Source: an uncultured Oscillospiraceae bacterium (lineage in GTDB: Bacteria > Bacillota > Clostridia > Oscillospirales > Oscillospiraceae). From it: DNA of 64,000 bases. Under the pieces are notes generated by a model that saw only the letters and a list, made by a program, of their open reading frames with translations, had not been told where the DNA came from and did no database searches. The translations under genes were made by a program, and so were the position numbers. The DNA lies in assembly GCA_934597255.1 (NCBI GenBank), contig CAKTQV010000001.1, forward strand, positions 1 to 64,000, given 5' to 3'. Shown here piece by piece: positions 41,397 to 50,171 of the stretch; position 1 is the stretch's first letter; every line of letters starts with the position of its first letter.

Positions 41397-42584
41397 TCAG
41401 ATATCCAGAACGCGCCACGCGCGGACGGCGTTTGCCGCGCGCAGCTTTTCGCCAAGCTCCGTCCGGCGGCACGGCTCCGTGATGAAGGCGCAGCCGCCGC
41501 CGGTCCCGTAGACCGGCCGGGCCGACGGAAAGGCGGTCAGCAGAGGCCCCGGCTCGCTCTCGGCGCGGATATACCAGCGCGAAACGAGCTTTTCCTCCGG
41601 CAGAAGGGACGCGTGCTCCGCGGAAAGCTCCATGCAGTCGCCCGGGTGGCGGGCCGCCGCGAGAATGTCGGCGCAGACGGCGCTGGCCGTGGGACGGCCC
41701 CCGGCGCCGGGGCCGTAAAACATCAGCTCTCCGGCGGCGCTGGCACGGATGAGACAGGCGTTCATCACGCCGTCTACCGACGAAAGAAGCGCGCTGCGCG
41801 GCACGAGATGCGGCTGCACAAAGGCATAAAGCCCCTCCGGGGCGCGTCCCGTCCGGCCGAGCAGCTTCAGCGAGAAGCCGAGCGCATCGGCCAGCTCCAG
41901 ATCCACCGGCGCGATCTCCGAAATACCGGCGACGTGCATGGCGTCGTAACGGATGCTTTTGCCGAAGGCGAGCGAGCCGAGCAGCGCCGTTTTCCGCCCG
42001 GCGTCGTGGCCCTGCACGTCGGCGGTCGGGTCGGCCTCGGCATAGCCGAGCGCCTGCGCCTGCGAAAGCGCCTCGGCGTAGGATACGCCGCCGCGCCTCA
42101 TGGCCGTGAGAATATAGTTTGTGGTGCCGTTAAAGATGCCGCAAAGCTCGTCCACGCGGTTGGCGGCGAGCGATTCCGTAAGCGGGGCCAGCAGCGGGAC
42201 GCCGCCGCATACGGCCGCCTCGAAGCGGTAGCTCACGCCCATCCGGTGCGCCAGCGCACACAGCTCGGCGCCGCGCGCAGCCGCCAGCGCCTTGTTGGAG
42301 GAAACGACGCTCTTGCCCGCCAGAAGCGCCCGGCGGGAGTATTCCCAGGCGTCGTCCGTGCCGCCCATGACCTCGGCCACGACCGTCACGGTGGGGTCGG
42401 CCTCGATGGCGTCGAAGCGGTCGGTCATGAGGCCGGAAAAGGCGTCCGGCTCCTGCGCGCGGCGGACCAGGATCGGCCCCTGCTCCAGCGGCGCGTCGGC
42501 CAGCTCGTCCCATACGCGGCAGACGGCCTTTCCGACCGTCCCGTAGCCGAGAACGGCGAAGCGCTTTTTTCCCATCGCGCTCAC
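41397..42584 (-). CDS. hom: Homoserine dehydrogenase
   Basis: The 395-residue enzyme reduces aspartate semialdehyde to homoserine. The Rossmann motif is LGYGTVGKAV, followed by AEVMGGTDDAWEYSRRALLAGKSVVSSNKAL, the catalytic block EAAVCGGVPLLAPL, GIFNGTTNYIL and AQALGYAEADPTADVQGHDAGRKTALL with the catalytic Asp and Lys. A shortened C-terminal region stands where many Firmicutes carry a full ACT domain. Translation probably starts at GTG 42584, overlapping the thrR stop as GTGA; an ATG lies three codons in. Confidence 0.96.
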   Translation of the reverse strand: MSAMGKKRFAVLGYGTVGKAVCRVWDELADAPLEQGPILVRRAQEPDAFSGLMTDRFDAIEADPTVTVVAEVMGGTDDAWEYSRRALLAGKSVVSSNKALAAARGAELCALAHRMGVSYRFEAAVCGGVPLLAPLTESLAANRVDELCGIFNGTTNYILTAMRRGGVSYAEALSQAQALGYAEADPTADVQGHDAGRKTALLGSLAFGKSIRYDAMHVAGISEIAPVDLELADALGFSLKLLGRTGRAPEGLYAFVQPHLVPRSALLSSVDGVMNACLIRASAAGELMFYGPGAGGRPTASAVCADILAAARHPGDCMELSAEHASLLPEEKLVSRWYIRAESEPGPLLTAFPSARPVYGTGGGCAFITEPCRRTELGEKLRAANAVRAWRVLDI

Positions 42585-43024
42585 CCGGCCAGGACCGCGG
42601 CCTTGATGATGCCGTCGAGCGCCGAGATGCTGGACAGCAGCGCCTCGGTGGAAACGTTGAGCGAGGCGGTGTCCGCCGTGATGGTGACGGGAGCCGTCCC
42701 GTTGGAGGGGATGGACTGGTTGATCGTCAGGATGTTCGCGCCGTGGCTGGAAAACAGCGCGAGCACGGCCGAGAGCATGCCGGCCACGTCCTCCAGCAGA
42801 AGCTGGAACGTGACGATGTGGCCGCGGCCGAGATCCCGGAAGGGAAGCACCGCGTCGCGGTATTTATAGTAGGCGCTGCGGGAGATGCCGGCCATGGCCG
42901 CCGCCTCCGCGACGGTCTGGGCGCGCCCCGTGTCCAGAAGCTCGCGCGCCTGCGTGACCCGGATGAAGACCTCCGGAAGCGCGCTGCCTTCGACAAGATA
43001 GTATTTTTTGTTGTTGTCCGGCAT
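42581..43024 (-). CDS. thrR: ThrR/PheB-type ACT-domain regulator
   Basis: This 147-residue protein belongs to the UPF0735 (PheB) group, shown in Bacillus to be a repressor of threonine biosynthesis genes. The N-terminal half has a helix-turn-helix-like stretch (TVAEAAAMAGISRSAYYKYRDAV) and the C-terminal half is an ACT domain (IVTFQLLLEDVAGMLSAVLALFSSHGANILTINQSIP). Start ATG 43024 has GGAGGG seven bases upstream. Coupling to hom and proximity to lysC support a local role as amino-acid-sensing regulator of this operon. Confidence 0.88.
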   Translation of the reverse strand: MPDNNKKYYLVEGSALPEVFIRVTQARELLDTGRAQTVAEAAAMAGISRSAYYKYRDAVLPFRDLGRGHIVTFQLLLEDVAGMLSAVLALFSSHGANILTINQSIPSNGTAPVTITADTASLNVSTEALLSSISALDGIIKAAVLAG

Positions 43025-43058
43025 AAAATGTCCCTCCGTGGCGGTTGAATGTCTATAA

Positions 43059-43096
43059 CATGTGAACATGATAGCATTCCGCCCGCCGTATTGCAA
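43059..43096 (-). promoter_or_regulatory. Promoter and possible operator of the thrR operon
   Basis: On the minus strand TTGCAA (43096-43091), 17 bases and TATCAT (43073-43068), with TGC as extended -10. CATGT-GA-ACATG (43059-43070) is an inverted repeat over the downstream part of the -10 and could be an operator. Confidence 0.6.
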
Positions 43097-43138
43097 GCAT
43101 TTTCCCGCAAAAAAGACGCCTTTGTAGAAAGTGTGTAG

Positions 43139-43219
43139 AATCGCCGCCGGTGCGGCGGCGATTTGGGCGCTTTATCCCGCGCAGAAAGCGCCGGCGCGGG
43201 AACGTGCCCACGCCGGCGC
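43139..43219 (-). terminator. Two GC-rich hairpins after the DUF1700 operon
   Basis: GCGCCGGCG (43188-43196) pairs with CGCCGGCGC (43211-43219) and on the minus strand is followed by TTTCT. A second stem, AATCGCCGCC (43139-43148) with GGCGGCGATT (43154-43163), follows. The first is the more likely terminator. Confidence 0.6.
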
Positions 43220-43232
43220 CCTGCGGCTGCGG

Positions 43233-43430
43233 TCAGCCGAACAGCGAAGCGAGATCGCGGAGGAATATCTGCCAGTTGGTATTCAGGCGGACGAAGTATT
43301 CGTCCAGCGAGCCGTGCGTTTCGATGGTCACGGGGGAGCTGCCGGCGAAAAAGCCGGCGGCGGTGAGCGCCACGCCGAGCACCAGGCATACCAGCGCCAG
43401 AATTCCGAATATCTTCCAGACTTTTTTCAT
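43233..43430 (-). CDS. Small single-pass membrane protein
   Basis: The 65-residue product reads MKKVWKIFGILALVCLVLGVALTAAGFF, a membrane helix, then an extracytoplasmic segment ending in NTNWQIFLRDLASLFG. In many Firmicutes the gene after a DUF1700 protein encodes a DUF4097 adhesin-like domain with the same kind of N-terminal helix; here only the anchor-like part is present, so it may be a reduced relative. Its start overlaps the DUF1700 stop as ATGA. Confidence 0.7.
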   Translation of the reverse strand: MKKVWKIFGILALVCLVLGVALTAAGFFAGSSPVTIETHGSLDEYFVRLNTNWQIFLRDLASLFG

Positions 43431-44242
43431 TCCACGGCCACCTTTCTCCCAAGCAGCCCGTCGCCCAGGCGGCGCACGCCGCGGACGTACAGGCCCACCA
43501 GACGGACGTCCAGCCACACGCCGCCGTACAGAAGCAGCAGCGCCGCGGCCAGCAGAGCAAAGGCCAGCCCGAGCATCAGCAGCGCGTCGGCGATATAGCC
43601 GAGGCACCACAGCGCGCCGATGGCCGCCAGACCGGCCGCAGCGACGCCGGCCGCGCCCGGGACGAGCCACACAAGCGCGACGCCGAGCGTGAGCGCCGCG
43701 AGCGGAACGCCGAGCACGAGCAGGATGATCGTCATCAGCGTTACGCCGACGGCGGCCGGCATGGGCGCGTTCACGCGCCGGTATACGGGGCGGCGGGGCC
43801 GCTCGTATTCCTCGTCGTCGTCTCCGTCGTCCGGGAAAAGTCCCGGCCTCTCCGGCTCTTCGGCGTCGTCCCCGTCCTCCTCGTCCGGCTCCTCGACCGG
43901 CTCGTCGAGCGAGCGCATGATGATGGCGATGGGGTCGTTGTCCACCGCGCCGGGGTCGTAGTCGTCGGCGGAGGGGACCCTGGCGGCCCGCGCCGCCTTT
44001 TCCGCTTTTTTCAGCGCCTCGCGCTGCCGGGTCTCGGCCGTGAGCTGGCCGGCGACATAGCCGCGCGAAAGCGAGATGGCGACCTTCGTGGGCGAGCCGA
44101 GCTTTTCCAGCAGCGCCGCTTCGCCGCCTTCGCCCGCCTCGTCGAACATGCGGGTGTATTTTTCAAGGGCGATGCTGCGGTCGGACTCCGTCATGAAGAC
44201 GAGCAGCCGACGCAGTTCAGCCAGGAATCGTTGTTTGTTCAA
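43427..44242 (-). CDS. DUF1700 (HAAS-type) membrane protein
   Basis: The 271-residue protein begins with the DUF1700/HAAS signature MNKQRFLAELRRLL...ALEKYTRMFDEAGEGGEAALLEKLGSPTKVA. A charged linker (about 80-155) follows, then a bundle of five or so hydrophobic helices rich in Leu/Ala/Val. Such proteins are usually encoded beside PadR-type regulators or anti-sigma-like modules in stress operons; no PadR gene is present here. Translation starts at TTG 44242, six bases after GGGAGG. Confidence 0.85.
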   Translation of the reverse strand: MNKQRFLAELRRLLVFMTESDRSIALEKYTRMFDEAGEGGEAALLEKLGSPTKVAISLSRGYVAGQLTAETRQREALKKAEKAARAARVPSADDYDPGAVDNDPIAIIMRSLDEPVEEPDEEDGDDAEEPERPGLFPDDGDDDEEYERPRRPVYRRVNAPMPAAVGVTLMTIILLVLGVPLAALTLGVALVWLVPGAAGVAAAGLAAIGALWCLGYIADALLMLGLAFALLAAALLLLYGGVWLDVRLVGLYVRGVRRLGDGLLGRKVAVE

Positions 44243-44326
44243 GTTGCGCCTCCCGGTCGGAATGAAGAAAACTGCAAAATACTACAAATATTATATATCA
44301 CAAAACAAACGGCGCGTCAATCCGGC

Positions 44327-44355
44327 TTGACAAGGCCGCCGAGCGCAGATACAAT
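44327..44355 (+). promoter_or_regulatory. Consensus sigma-A promoter of proS
   Basis: TTGACA (44327-44332), 17 bases, TACAAT (44350-44355). The leader of about 50 bases is too short for a T-box. Confidence 0.85.
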
Positions 44356-44410
44356 ATATAAATTACAGACAACGAAGCGGGGCAGCCCGCAGATTTGAGA
44401 GGACAGATAT

Positions 44411-45847
44411 ATGGCAAAGGAAAAAAAGGTCGAGCAGATCACCAACATGGAGGATGATTTTGCCAAGTGGTACACCGACATCTGCCTGAAGGCGGAGCTG
44501 GTGGACTATGCCTCCGTCAAAGGCTTTATGATCCTGCGCCCGTATGGCTACGCCATCTGGGAAAACATTCAGCGCATCATGGACGGTATGTTCAAAAAGA
44601 CCGGCCATGTGAACGTGGCCATGCCGGTGCTGATCCCGGAGAGCCTGTTGAAAAAGGAAGGCGAGCTGGTGGCTGGCTTTGCGCCGGAGGTGGCGTGGGT
44701 CACGCACGGCGGCAGCGAGGAGCTGGAGGAGCGGCTGGCGTTCCGGCCGACGTCGGAGACCATGTTCTGCGACCACTGGCACAATGTGCTGCAGAGCTAC
44801 CGGCAGCTTCCCATGCTGTATAACCAGTGGTGCTCCGTCATTCGCTGGGAGAAGACGACCCGCCCCTTCCTGCGCAGCCGTGAATTCTGGTGGCAGGAGG
44901 GCCACACCATCCATGAGACGGCTGAGGAGGCCATTGCCGAGACCGAGCAGCAGCTCAACTGCTATGCCGATTTCTGCCGGGATGCGCTGGCCATGCCCGT
45001 GGTGAAGGGCCGCAAGACCGACAAGGAGAAGTTCGCCGGGGCCGAAGCCACCTATACCATCGAGGCCATGATGAAGGACCGCAAGGCGCTGCAGTCCGGC
45101 ACGAGCCACTATTTCGGCGATAAATTCTCCCGCGCCTACGACGTCACGTTCACCGGCCGCGACAACAAGCTTCAGTATCCCTTCCAGACCTCCTGGGGCA
45201 GCACGACCCGTCTCATCGGCGCGTGCATCATGACCCATTCGGACAACAATGGCCTTGTGCTGCCGCCCGCCATCGCTCCCATTCAGGTCGTTGTGCTGCC
45301 CATCGCGCAGCACAAGCCCGGCGTTCTGGAGGCGGCGCAGTTGCTCCGCGCCCGGCTGGAGGCGCTCGGCCTGCGCGTGAAGCTCGACGATTCGGACAAC
45401 TCCCCCGGCTGGAAGTTTGCCGAATACGAGATGAAGGGCGTGCCCCTGCGCGTGGAGATCGGGCCGAAGGACATGGAGAAGGATCAGTGCTGCATCGCGC
45501 GGCGCGACAACGGCGAAAAGATCTTTGTGCCGCTGGCGGAGCTGGAGGAGCGCGTTCCGGCGCTGCTTCAGGACGTTCACGACAATCTCTACGCCATGGC
45601 GCAGAAGAATCTGGCCGACCACACCTATTCGCTGGACACCTGGGAGGATGTGCGGAGGATGGTGGACAACGGCGGCGGCTTTGCGCGCACGAAGTGGTGC
45701 GGCAGCCTTGAGTGCGAGCTGGCCATGAAGGAAAAGGCCGGCGTGTCCAGCCGCTGCATGCCGCTTGAGCAGTCCGGCACGACGGGCCGCTGCCCGGTGT
45801 GCGGAAAGGAATGCACGACCGACATATTCTGGGGCGTCGCCTACTGA
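44411..45847 (+). CDS. proS: Prolyl-tRNA synthetase, archaeal/eukaryotic type
   Basis: The 478-residue class II synthetase charges tRNA-Pro. It starts DFAKWYTDICLKAELVDYASVKGFMILRPYGYAIWENIQ, then VAMPVLIPESLL (motif 1 region), RPTSETMFCDHW, IRWEKTTRPFLRSREFWWQEGHTIH (motif 2), the TSWGSTTRLIGACIMTHSDNNGLVLPP block (motif 3) and the anticodon-binding domain. The C-terminal zinc-binding-like end has CGSLECELAMK...RCPVCGKECTTDIFWGVAY. It lacks the editing insertion of bacterial ProS and matches the short archaeal-type form common in Clostridia. Confidence 0.97.
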   Translation: MAKEKKVEQITNMEDDFAKWYTDICLKAELVDYASVKGFMILRPYGYAIWENIQRIMDGMFKKTGHVNVAMPVLIPESLLKKEGELVAGFAPEVAWVTHGGSEELEERLAFRPTSETMFCDHWHNVLQSYRQLPMLYNQWCSVIRWEKTTRPFLRSREFWWQEGHTIHETAEEAIAETEQQLNCYADFCRDALAMPVVKGRKTDKEKFAGAEATYTIEAMMKDRKALQSGTSHYFGDKFSRAYDVTFTGRDNKLQYPFQTSWGSTTRLIGACIMTHSDNNGLVLPPAIAPIQVVVLPIAQHKPGVLEAAQLLRARLEALGLRVKLDDSDNSPGWKFAEYEMKGVPLRVEIGPKDMEKDQCCIARRDNGEKIFVPLAELEERVPALLQDVHDNLYAMAQKNLADHTYSLDTWEDVRRMVDNGGGFARTKWCGSLECELAMKEKAGVSSRCMPLEQSGTTGRCPVCGKECTTDIFWGVAY

Positions 45848-45892
45848 CAGCCTCTGACAACATTATTCCCGCGCCCGGCGGGAACAAATCCG

Positions 45893-45929
45893 GAAGCAGC
45901 CCCGTCTTATGGTAAAACGGGGCTGCTTC
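45893..45929 (+). terminator. Hairpin after proS
   Basis: GAAGCAGCCCCGT (45893-45905) pairs perfectly with ACGGGGCTGCTTC (45917-45929) around 11 bases. There is no T run, so it may be a weak terminator or leader structure of the next gene, whose start is 31 bases further on. Confidence 0.6.
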
Positions 45930-45959
45930 TGCCAAAAACGGAAAAACGGAGGACATGAA

Positions 45960-46973
45960 ATGAAACGACTGACTGCGATCGTTCTGATGCTGCTCATGCT
46001 CGCGGGGCTTTGCGCCTGCGGCAGCAAGACGGCCGAACGGGCCGTGTCCGGAATGGCTTACGACAACGAGGGGTACGGCGAAAGCCCGGCGGAGGACATC
46101 CTCTGGGACACCGAGGCGGCCATGCCGGAGGAGGGCGCCGCCGTGGACGAGGGCTTTTCCGTTGGAACGGGAAGCGCATCCGCGTCGGACGCCGCCTCCC
46201 AGAACGGCATCGACGTGTCGAAGATCATCTATTCCTGCCGCGCGGAGATCGAAACGCTGTCGTTTGACGACTGCTGCGCCGCGGTGGACGAGATGGTCCG
46301 GCGGGCCGGCGGCTTCCTGGAGGCAAGCACGGTCCGCGGCGGATACTATTATTCCGACAGCCTGCGCACGGCGGAATATACCATCCGCCTCCCGCGCGAG
46401 AGCTTTGACGAGGTGACGGAGAACCTGTCGGCGCTCGGCCACGTTTCCTACCGCTCCATCAGCGCGGAGAACGTGGGCGCCTCCTACCGCGACACGGAAA
46501 GCCGCCTGTCCGTTTACCGGACGGAGGAGGAGCGGCTGCTGGAGATGCTGGAGAAGGCCGACACGGTCGAGGATATGCTCAACATCGAGGACCGGCTCGC
46601 CGACGTGCGCTATCAGATCGAGAGCCTGACCACCGATCTGCGCGCCTGGGACAGTCTGATCCAGTATTCCACGCTGAATCTGACGGTTGAGGAAGTCGAG
46701 AAGTACACGGAGGAGCCGGAGCTTGGCTACTGGCAGAAGATCGGCCGCGGCTTTGTGAACACGCTGCGCGGCGTGGGCGATTTCTTCGCGGAGCTGTTCT
46801 CGCTGGTGCTCATCGCGCTGCCGGTGCTCGTGCTGCTGGGCGCCGCCGCGCTGGTGATCGTGCTGCTGGTGCGCGGAGGAAAGAAGCGCCGGGCGGCCCG
46901 CGAGGCCCGGCCCTATGCGCCGCAGAGCTATACGGCGCCGGACGGAAAGGCCGACGGGGATAAAAAGGAATAA
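45960..46973 (+). CDS. DUF4349 lipoprotein
   Basis: This 337-residue membrane protein has lipoprotein signal and lipobox LCAC (Cys about 20), an acidic segment, then the DUF4349 core: KIIYSCRAEIETLSFDDCCAAVDEMVRRAGGFLEAS, YTIRLPRESFDEVTENLSALGHVSYRSISAENVGASYRDTESRLSVYRTEEERLLEMLEKADTVEDMLNIEDRLADVRYQIESL, the long coiled-coil part. A C-terminal membrane helix (FSLVLIALPVLVLLGAAALVIVLLV) and basic tail follow. Function is unknown; the topology with lipid anchor and C-terminal helix is normal for the family. The start has GGAGG seven bases upstream. Confidence 0.9.
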   Translation: MKRLTAIVLMLLMLAGLCACGSKTAERAVSGMAYDNEGYGESPAEDILWDTEAAMPEEGAAVDEGFSVGTGSASASDAASQNGIDVSKIIYSCRAEIETLSFDDCCAAVDEMVRRAGGFLEASTVRGGYYYSDSLRTAEYTIRLPRESFDEVTENLSALGHVSYRSISAENVGASYRDTESRLSVYRTEEERLLEMLEKADTVEDMLNIEDRLADVRYQIESLTTDLRAWDSLIQYSTLNLTVEEVEKYTEEPELGYWQKIGRGFVNTLRGVGDFFAELFSLVLIALPVLVLLGAAALVIVLLVRGGKKRRAAREARPYAPQSYTAPDGKADGDKKE

Positions 46974-46992
46974 GGAAAGGCCGAAACAAAAG

Positions 46993-47025
46993 AAATGCCC
47001 GGGGCAAACGCCCCGGGCATTTTTA
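46993..47025. terminator. Bidirectional terminator
   Basis: AAATGCCCGGGGC (46993-47005) pairs with GCCCCGGGCATTT (47010-47022), with A and T runs outside. It separates the convergent DUF4349 and beta-helix genes. Confidence 0.93.
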
Positions 47026-47034
47026 TCGCTGCTC

Positions 47035-49266
47035 TTACAGGCCGAGAAGGTCCTTCAGCGCATCGAGGGCGACGTAGGATTCGCCGTCGATGTCAACGAC
47101 CTCGAGCGCGCCGTCGGCCGGCGCAACGGTGATGTTGCCGGTCCAATGGCCGCCGGCCGAAACGTCGACGGTCTCGCCGTTGACGGTCACAGTGCCGTTG
47201 ATGGCGCTGCCGGCTTCCACGTCCAGAACGGTGAGATAGCACACGTCCGCGGGCGTCCAGACGGAGTTGTCGGACAGGAGGACCCAGACGCCGTTGTTGA
47301 CCGGCTTGGAGATGGTGTTCGTTATCCAGCCGAGATAGGTGGCGTTGTCGGAGGTGATGCGGCCTTCCACGGCGCCCATGGCGATGGCTTCGTCGACAGA
47401 GCCGGCCTGGATCTCGTTGCCCTCGGCGTCGTAATAGCCGGAGTAGGCGTTGTGGAGCGCAGAGGAGGAGCTGGCGTTGCCGTTGATCTCGCAGTTGGCA
47501 AAGCTCAGGATCAGGTTCTGGCCGAACCAGGTCATGCCCTCGCCGCTGGTGGGCACGGAGATGGAGTTGTAGAAGTCGCCGTTAAGGGCGGTCTCGCCGC
47601 GGCAGTCGGAGAAGCTGACCTGCACGTCGTTTATCATGTTTCGGATGCTGTAGCCGAACAGGGTCTGATCCTTGGTGTTGTAGTCATAGGGATCGTAGTC
47701 GGGGTCGGCCTCGACGGGCGCGGTGAGATCCAGGCTTTCGCTGAAATACTGGCTGCCCATGCCGGGGTCGTCGCAGGTCGCCAGCTGCACGATGACGCCG
47801 GATTCGGACTCAAAGCGCGTGTTTTCGATGTTGATGACGGGCGTGCAGGCCTTGACCAGCAGGGCCGCGCCCTTGGTGTAAAATTCGCTGCCGCGGATCT
47901 CGGTGCTGCCGTCGGCAAAGAATTCGTCGGAGCTGTTGTCCGTCGCGCCGGGGACATAGGAGACGTTGTTGGTCTTGTGGTACATCACGCCGTACTGGCC
48001 GGTGTAGATGCAGTTGTCGAAGGTGCCGCCGGAGGTCTCGTTGGCGACGATGAGCGCGTAGGTGGTGTTGTAGGCGCGGCCGTCGTCGTCGATCTCCACG
48101 TCGGCCTCGTAGCCGAGATCGTAGTCGTATTCGTCCTTGACGTATTCAATGGTGTCGTCCAGAACGCCGGAGGCGATGGCGCTGCCGATGATGCAGTTGG
48201 TGAAGCGGTTGTGGGTCGCGCCGATGGCGTAGGAAATGTAGCCGGAGTTGCCGGTGAAGTCGAGGATGCAGTCGTTGAGGTTCATGCGGACGGTGTAATC
48301 ACCCCAGTTTTCGCCGCCGTCGACCGCGTCGGAGGACACGACGCCCCAGCCGGAAGAGATGATGGTGCAGTCGTTATAGGTGGCCACGCCGGTGGAGGCC
48401 ATGAGCTGGGAGCGGACCTCGGCCGTCGGCTCGATGCCGAGCATCCAGGGGGAGGAGTTCATGGACATCCCGGAGGTCGCCTCATACATGGCTTCGCCGT
48501 TTTCGTCCACGGGGTTGCCCGTGAGGATCAGACCGTCGTTGACGGTCAGCTCGGGCGGATTGGCCAGATCGTCGCCGCCGATGAACATGCCGTGGCGGAT
48601 GATGCCGTGGGCGATGAATTCATAGTCGTTGACGGTGACCTTCGCGTCGCCGCCGACCGCGATGCCCGCGCCGACGCCGGCAAAGTCGTTGGCGCCGTTG
48701 CCTTCGGCGACCATGCGCAGACCGTTGACGGTGTATTCGCCGCCGCCGAAGATGATGCCCTCGAAGTTGTCGTCAAGCGACTCGATGTACAGGTCGGACG
48801 CGCCGTTGTCGTCGTATTCGCCCTCCTGGATGGCGGCCGTGACGGACAGCTCCTCGTTCAGCCCGTCCGCGTCATAATACAGCGCGGTGCGGTAGGCAGA
48901 GGCGTAGCCGTCGACAAAGGCCGGGATCTGGCCGGTGACGGTGAAGACGACGTTTTTGTATTCGCCGCTCAGCCGGGCGGGATCGACCTCGACGCCGTCC
49001 ACGGTGACGGTCAGATAGCCGTCGTGCGCGCCGTAGCTGGTGCCGTCGAAGACGAAGCGGTCATAGGCGGCCGACTCGTCGACGTAGTGGTCGTACACGA
49101 TCTCGGACGAGCCGGAGGCCTCGCCGGAGGCGGTGACGATGCCGAAGGCGGCCTGGCGCTCCGCGTTGACGTCGTACTCCGCCTCGGAGGAGGCGGCCAG
49201 CGCGCCGAGCGACAGAAGCAGGCAGAAGGCCGTGACAAGGGCCAGAAGCTTGGTGGTTTTCTTCAT
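47035..49266 (-). CDS. Secreted right-handed beta-helix surface protein
   Basis: This 743-residue exported protein has a signal peptide (MKKTTKLLALVTAFCLLLSLGALAASS), a first beta domain (YDRFVFDGTSYGAHDGYLTVTVDGVEV), then many short, evenly spaced strands with Asn/Asp and Gly turns (YNDCTIISSGWGVVSSDAVD, NDCILDFTGNSGYISYAIGATHNRFTNCIIGSAIASG, FDNCIYTGQYGVMYHKTNN), the pattern of a pectate-lyase-like parallel beta helix. A short C-terminal unit DIDGESYVALDALKDLLGL resembles the stalk or copper-amine-oxidase-N repeat. No sortase signal is seen. The ligand or substrate is unknown. The ATG after AAAGGAAG (49266) is chosen. Confidence 0.82.
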   Translation of the reverse strand: MKKTTKLLALVTAFCLLLSLGALAASSEAEYDVNAERQAAFGIVTASGEASGSSEIVYDHYVDESAAYDRFVFDGTSYGAHDGYLTVTVDGVEVDPARLSGEYKNVVFTVTGQIPAFVDGYASAYRTALYYDADGLNEELSVTAAIQEGEYDDNGASDLYIESLDDNFEGIIFGGGEYTVNGLRMVAEGNGANDFAGVGAGIAVGGDAKVTVNDYEFIAHGIIRHGMFIGGDDLANPPELTVNDGLILTGNPVDENGEAMYEATSGMSMNSSPWMLGIEPTAEVRSQLMASTGVATYNDCTIISSGWGVVSSDAVDGGENWGDYTVRMNLNDCILDFTGNSGYISYAIGATHNRFTNCIIGSAIASGVLDDTIEYVKDEYDYDLGYEADVEIDDDGRAYNTTYALIVANETSGGTFDNCIYTGQYGVMYHKTNNVSYVPGATDNSSDEFFADGSTEIRGSEFYTKGAALLVKACTPVINIENTRFESESGVIVQLATCDDPGMGSQYFSESLDLTAPVEADPDYDPYDYNTKDQTLFGYSIRNMINDVQVSFSDCRGETALNGDFYNSISVPTSGEGMTWFGQNLILSFANCEINGNASSSSALHNAYSGYYDAEGNEIQAGSVDEAIAMGAVEGRITSDNATYLGWITNTISKPVNNGVWVLLSDNSVWTPADVCYLTVLDVEAGSAINGTVTVNGETVDVSAGGHWTGNITVAPADGALEVVDIDGESYVALDALKDLLGL

Positions 49267-49312
49267 TGCAGACTTCCTTTCTCCATTCATGATTGGTCAT
49301 ACAGACGAAAAA

Positions 49313-49341
49313 AGTTTAGCATATTATGTAACTCGTTTCAA
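49313..49341 (-). promoter_or_regulatory. Promoter of the beta-helix gene
   Basis: On the minus strand TTGAAA (49341-49336), 17 bases and TAAACT (49318-49313), with TGC before the -10. Confidence 0.6.
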
Positions 49342-49428
49342 GGAAGAATAAAAGATTTTTTAGACAAAATGCCAAAAACAATTTGAGTTATTCTGCTGTT
49401 TTTAATAAAACTTTAATGAAACAACCTC

Positions 49429-49470
49429 TTGACAGGGGAGAACGGCGCGCGTATTATTAACTCGCGTTAA
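49429..49470 (+). promoter_or_regulatory. Promoter and likely operator of the TetR-ABC operon
   Basis: TTGACA (49429-49434), 17 bases and TATTAT (49452-49457). Directly after it, TTAAC-TCGC-GTTAA (49457-49470) is an inverted repeat over the expected start, and two GTTAAG copies (49466 and 49480) follow. It is well placed for autorepression by the TetR protein encoded next. Confidence 0.75.
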
Positions 49471-49499
49471 GAAACGAATGTTAAGAAAAGAGGGAGTCT

Positions 49500-50171
49500 A
49501 TGCCGGCAAAGCCGAAATATACGAAGCAGGCGCTGCTGGACGCGGCGCTGGACATTATCCGCGAGGACGGGCTGGAGGCGGTCACGGCGCAGGAGCTTGG
49601 ACGCCGGCTGGGCGCCTCGGCGCCGTCGGTCTTTACGCACTTTGCCACCGTCGGGGACATCCGCCGCGCGGCGGTCGCGGCGACGCGGGCGCTGTTCGAC
49701 CGCTATGCGGCCGAGGGGATTGCCATGAATCCGCCGTTCAAGGGCTTCGGGCTGCGCTGCGTGCAGTTTGCCGGCGAGGAGCCGGCGCTGTACCGGCTGC
49801 TGTTCATGCGCGGCGGCGGCGAAAACCCGCTGCTGGATTATGTGCACGCAGACGGGCCGCTGGGTGCCGTGGAGCGGGAGCTGACGGAGCGCTTCGGCGT
49901 GGAGCCGGACGAGGCGTCGTGGCTGTTTTCCAACATGGTCATATACACGCACGGGCTGTGCTGCATGGAGGCGTGCGGTCTGGTGCACGGCACGGCGGAG
50001 GAGATCAGCGCGCGGTTGGGAACGATGTTCCGGCGGCTCATGATCGGCACGGCGGCGCCCCCGGACGAGCGCACGGGGCTTGTTCCGGCGGCGGGGGAGG
50101 TCATCGAAGGCGACCCGAGGGCTTACGCGGGCCGGGCGGAAAAAATGAAACAGGGAGAAGAAACATGCTGA
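49500..50171 (+). CDS. TetR family transcriptional regulator
   Basis: This 223-residue regulator has an N-terminal TetR helix-turn-helix: KQALLDAALDIIREDGLEAVTAQELGRRLGASAPSVFTHFATVGDIRRA. The rest is the helical ligand-binding part (with YRLLFMRGGGE, VIYTHGLCCMEACGL), similar in layout to TetR_C_13-type WHG regulators. It is the first gene of an operon with an ABC ATPase and permease (7-bp overlap), so it likely controls their export function in response to a small molecule. Confidence 0.93.
   Translation: MPAKPKYTKQALLDAALDIIREDGLEAVTAQELGRRLGASAPSVFTHFATVGDIRRAAVAATRALFDRYAAEGIAMNPPFKGFGLRCVQFAGEEPALYRLLFMRGGGENPLLDYVHADGPLGAVERELTERFGVEPDEASWLFSNMVIYTHGLCCMEACGLVHGTAEEISARLGTMFRRLMIGTAAPPDERTGLVPAAGEVIEGDPRAYAGRAEKMKQGEETC

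Noticed and set aside
44243..44410. Possible T-box leader before proS
   Set aside because: The promoter leaves only about 50 bases of leader, with no stem I or antiterminator and no T-box sequence.
46915..49386. Long plus-strand open frame opposite the beta-helix gene
   Set aside because: No ribosome site, and the composition is that of the antisense of a GC-rich gene; the minus-strand frame has signal peptide, promoter and terminator.
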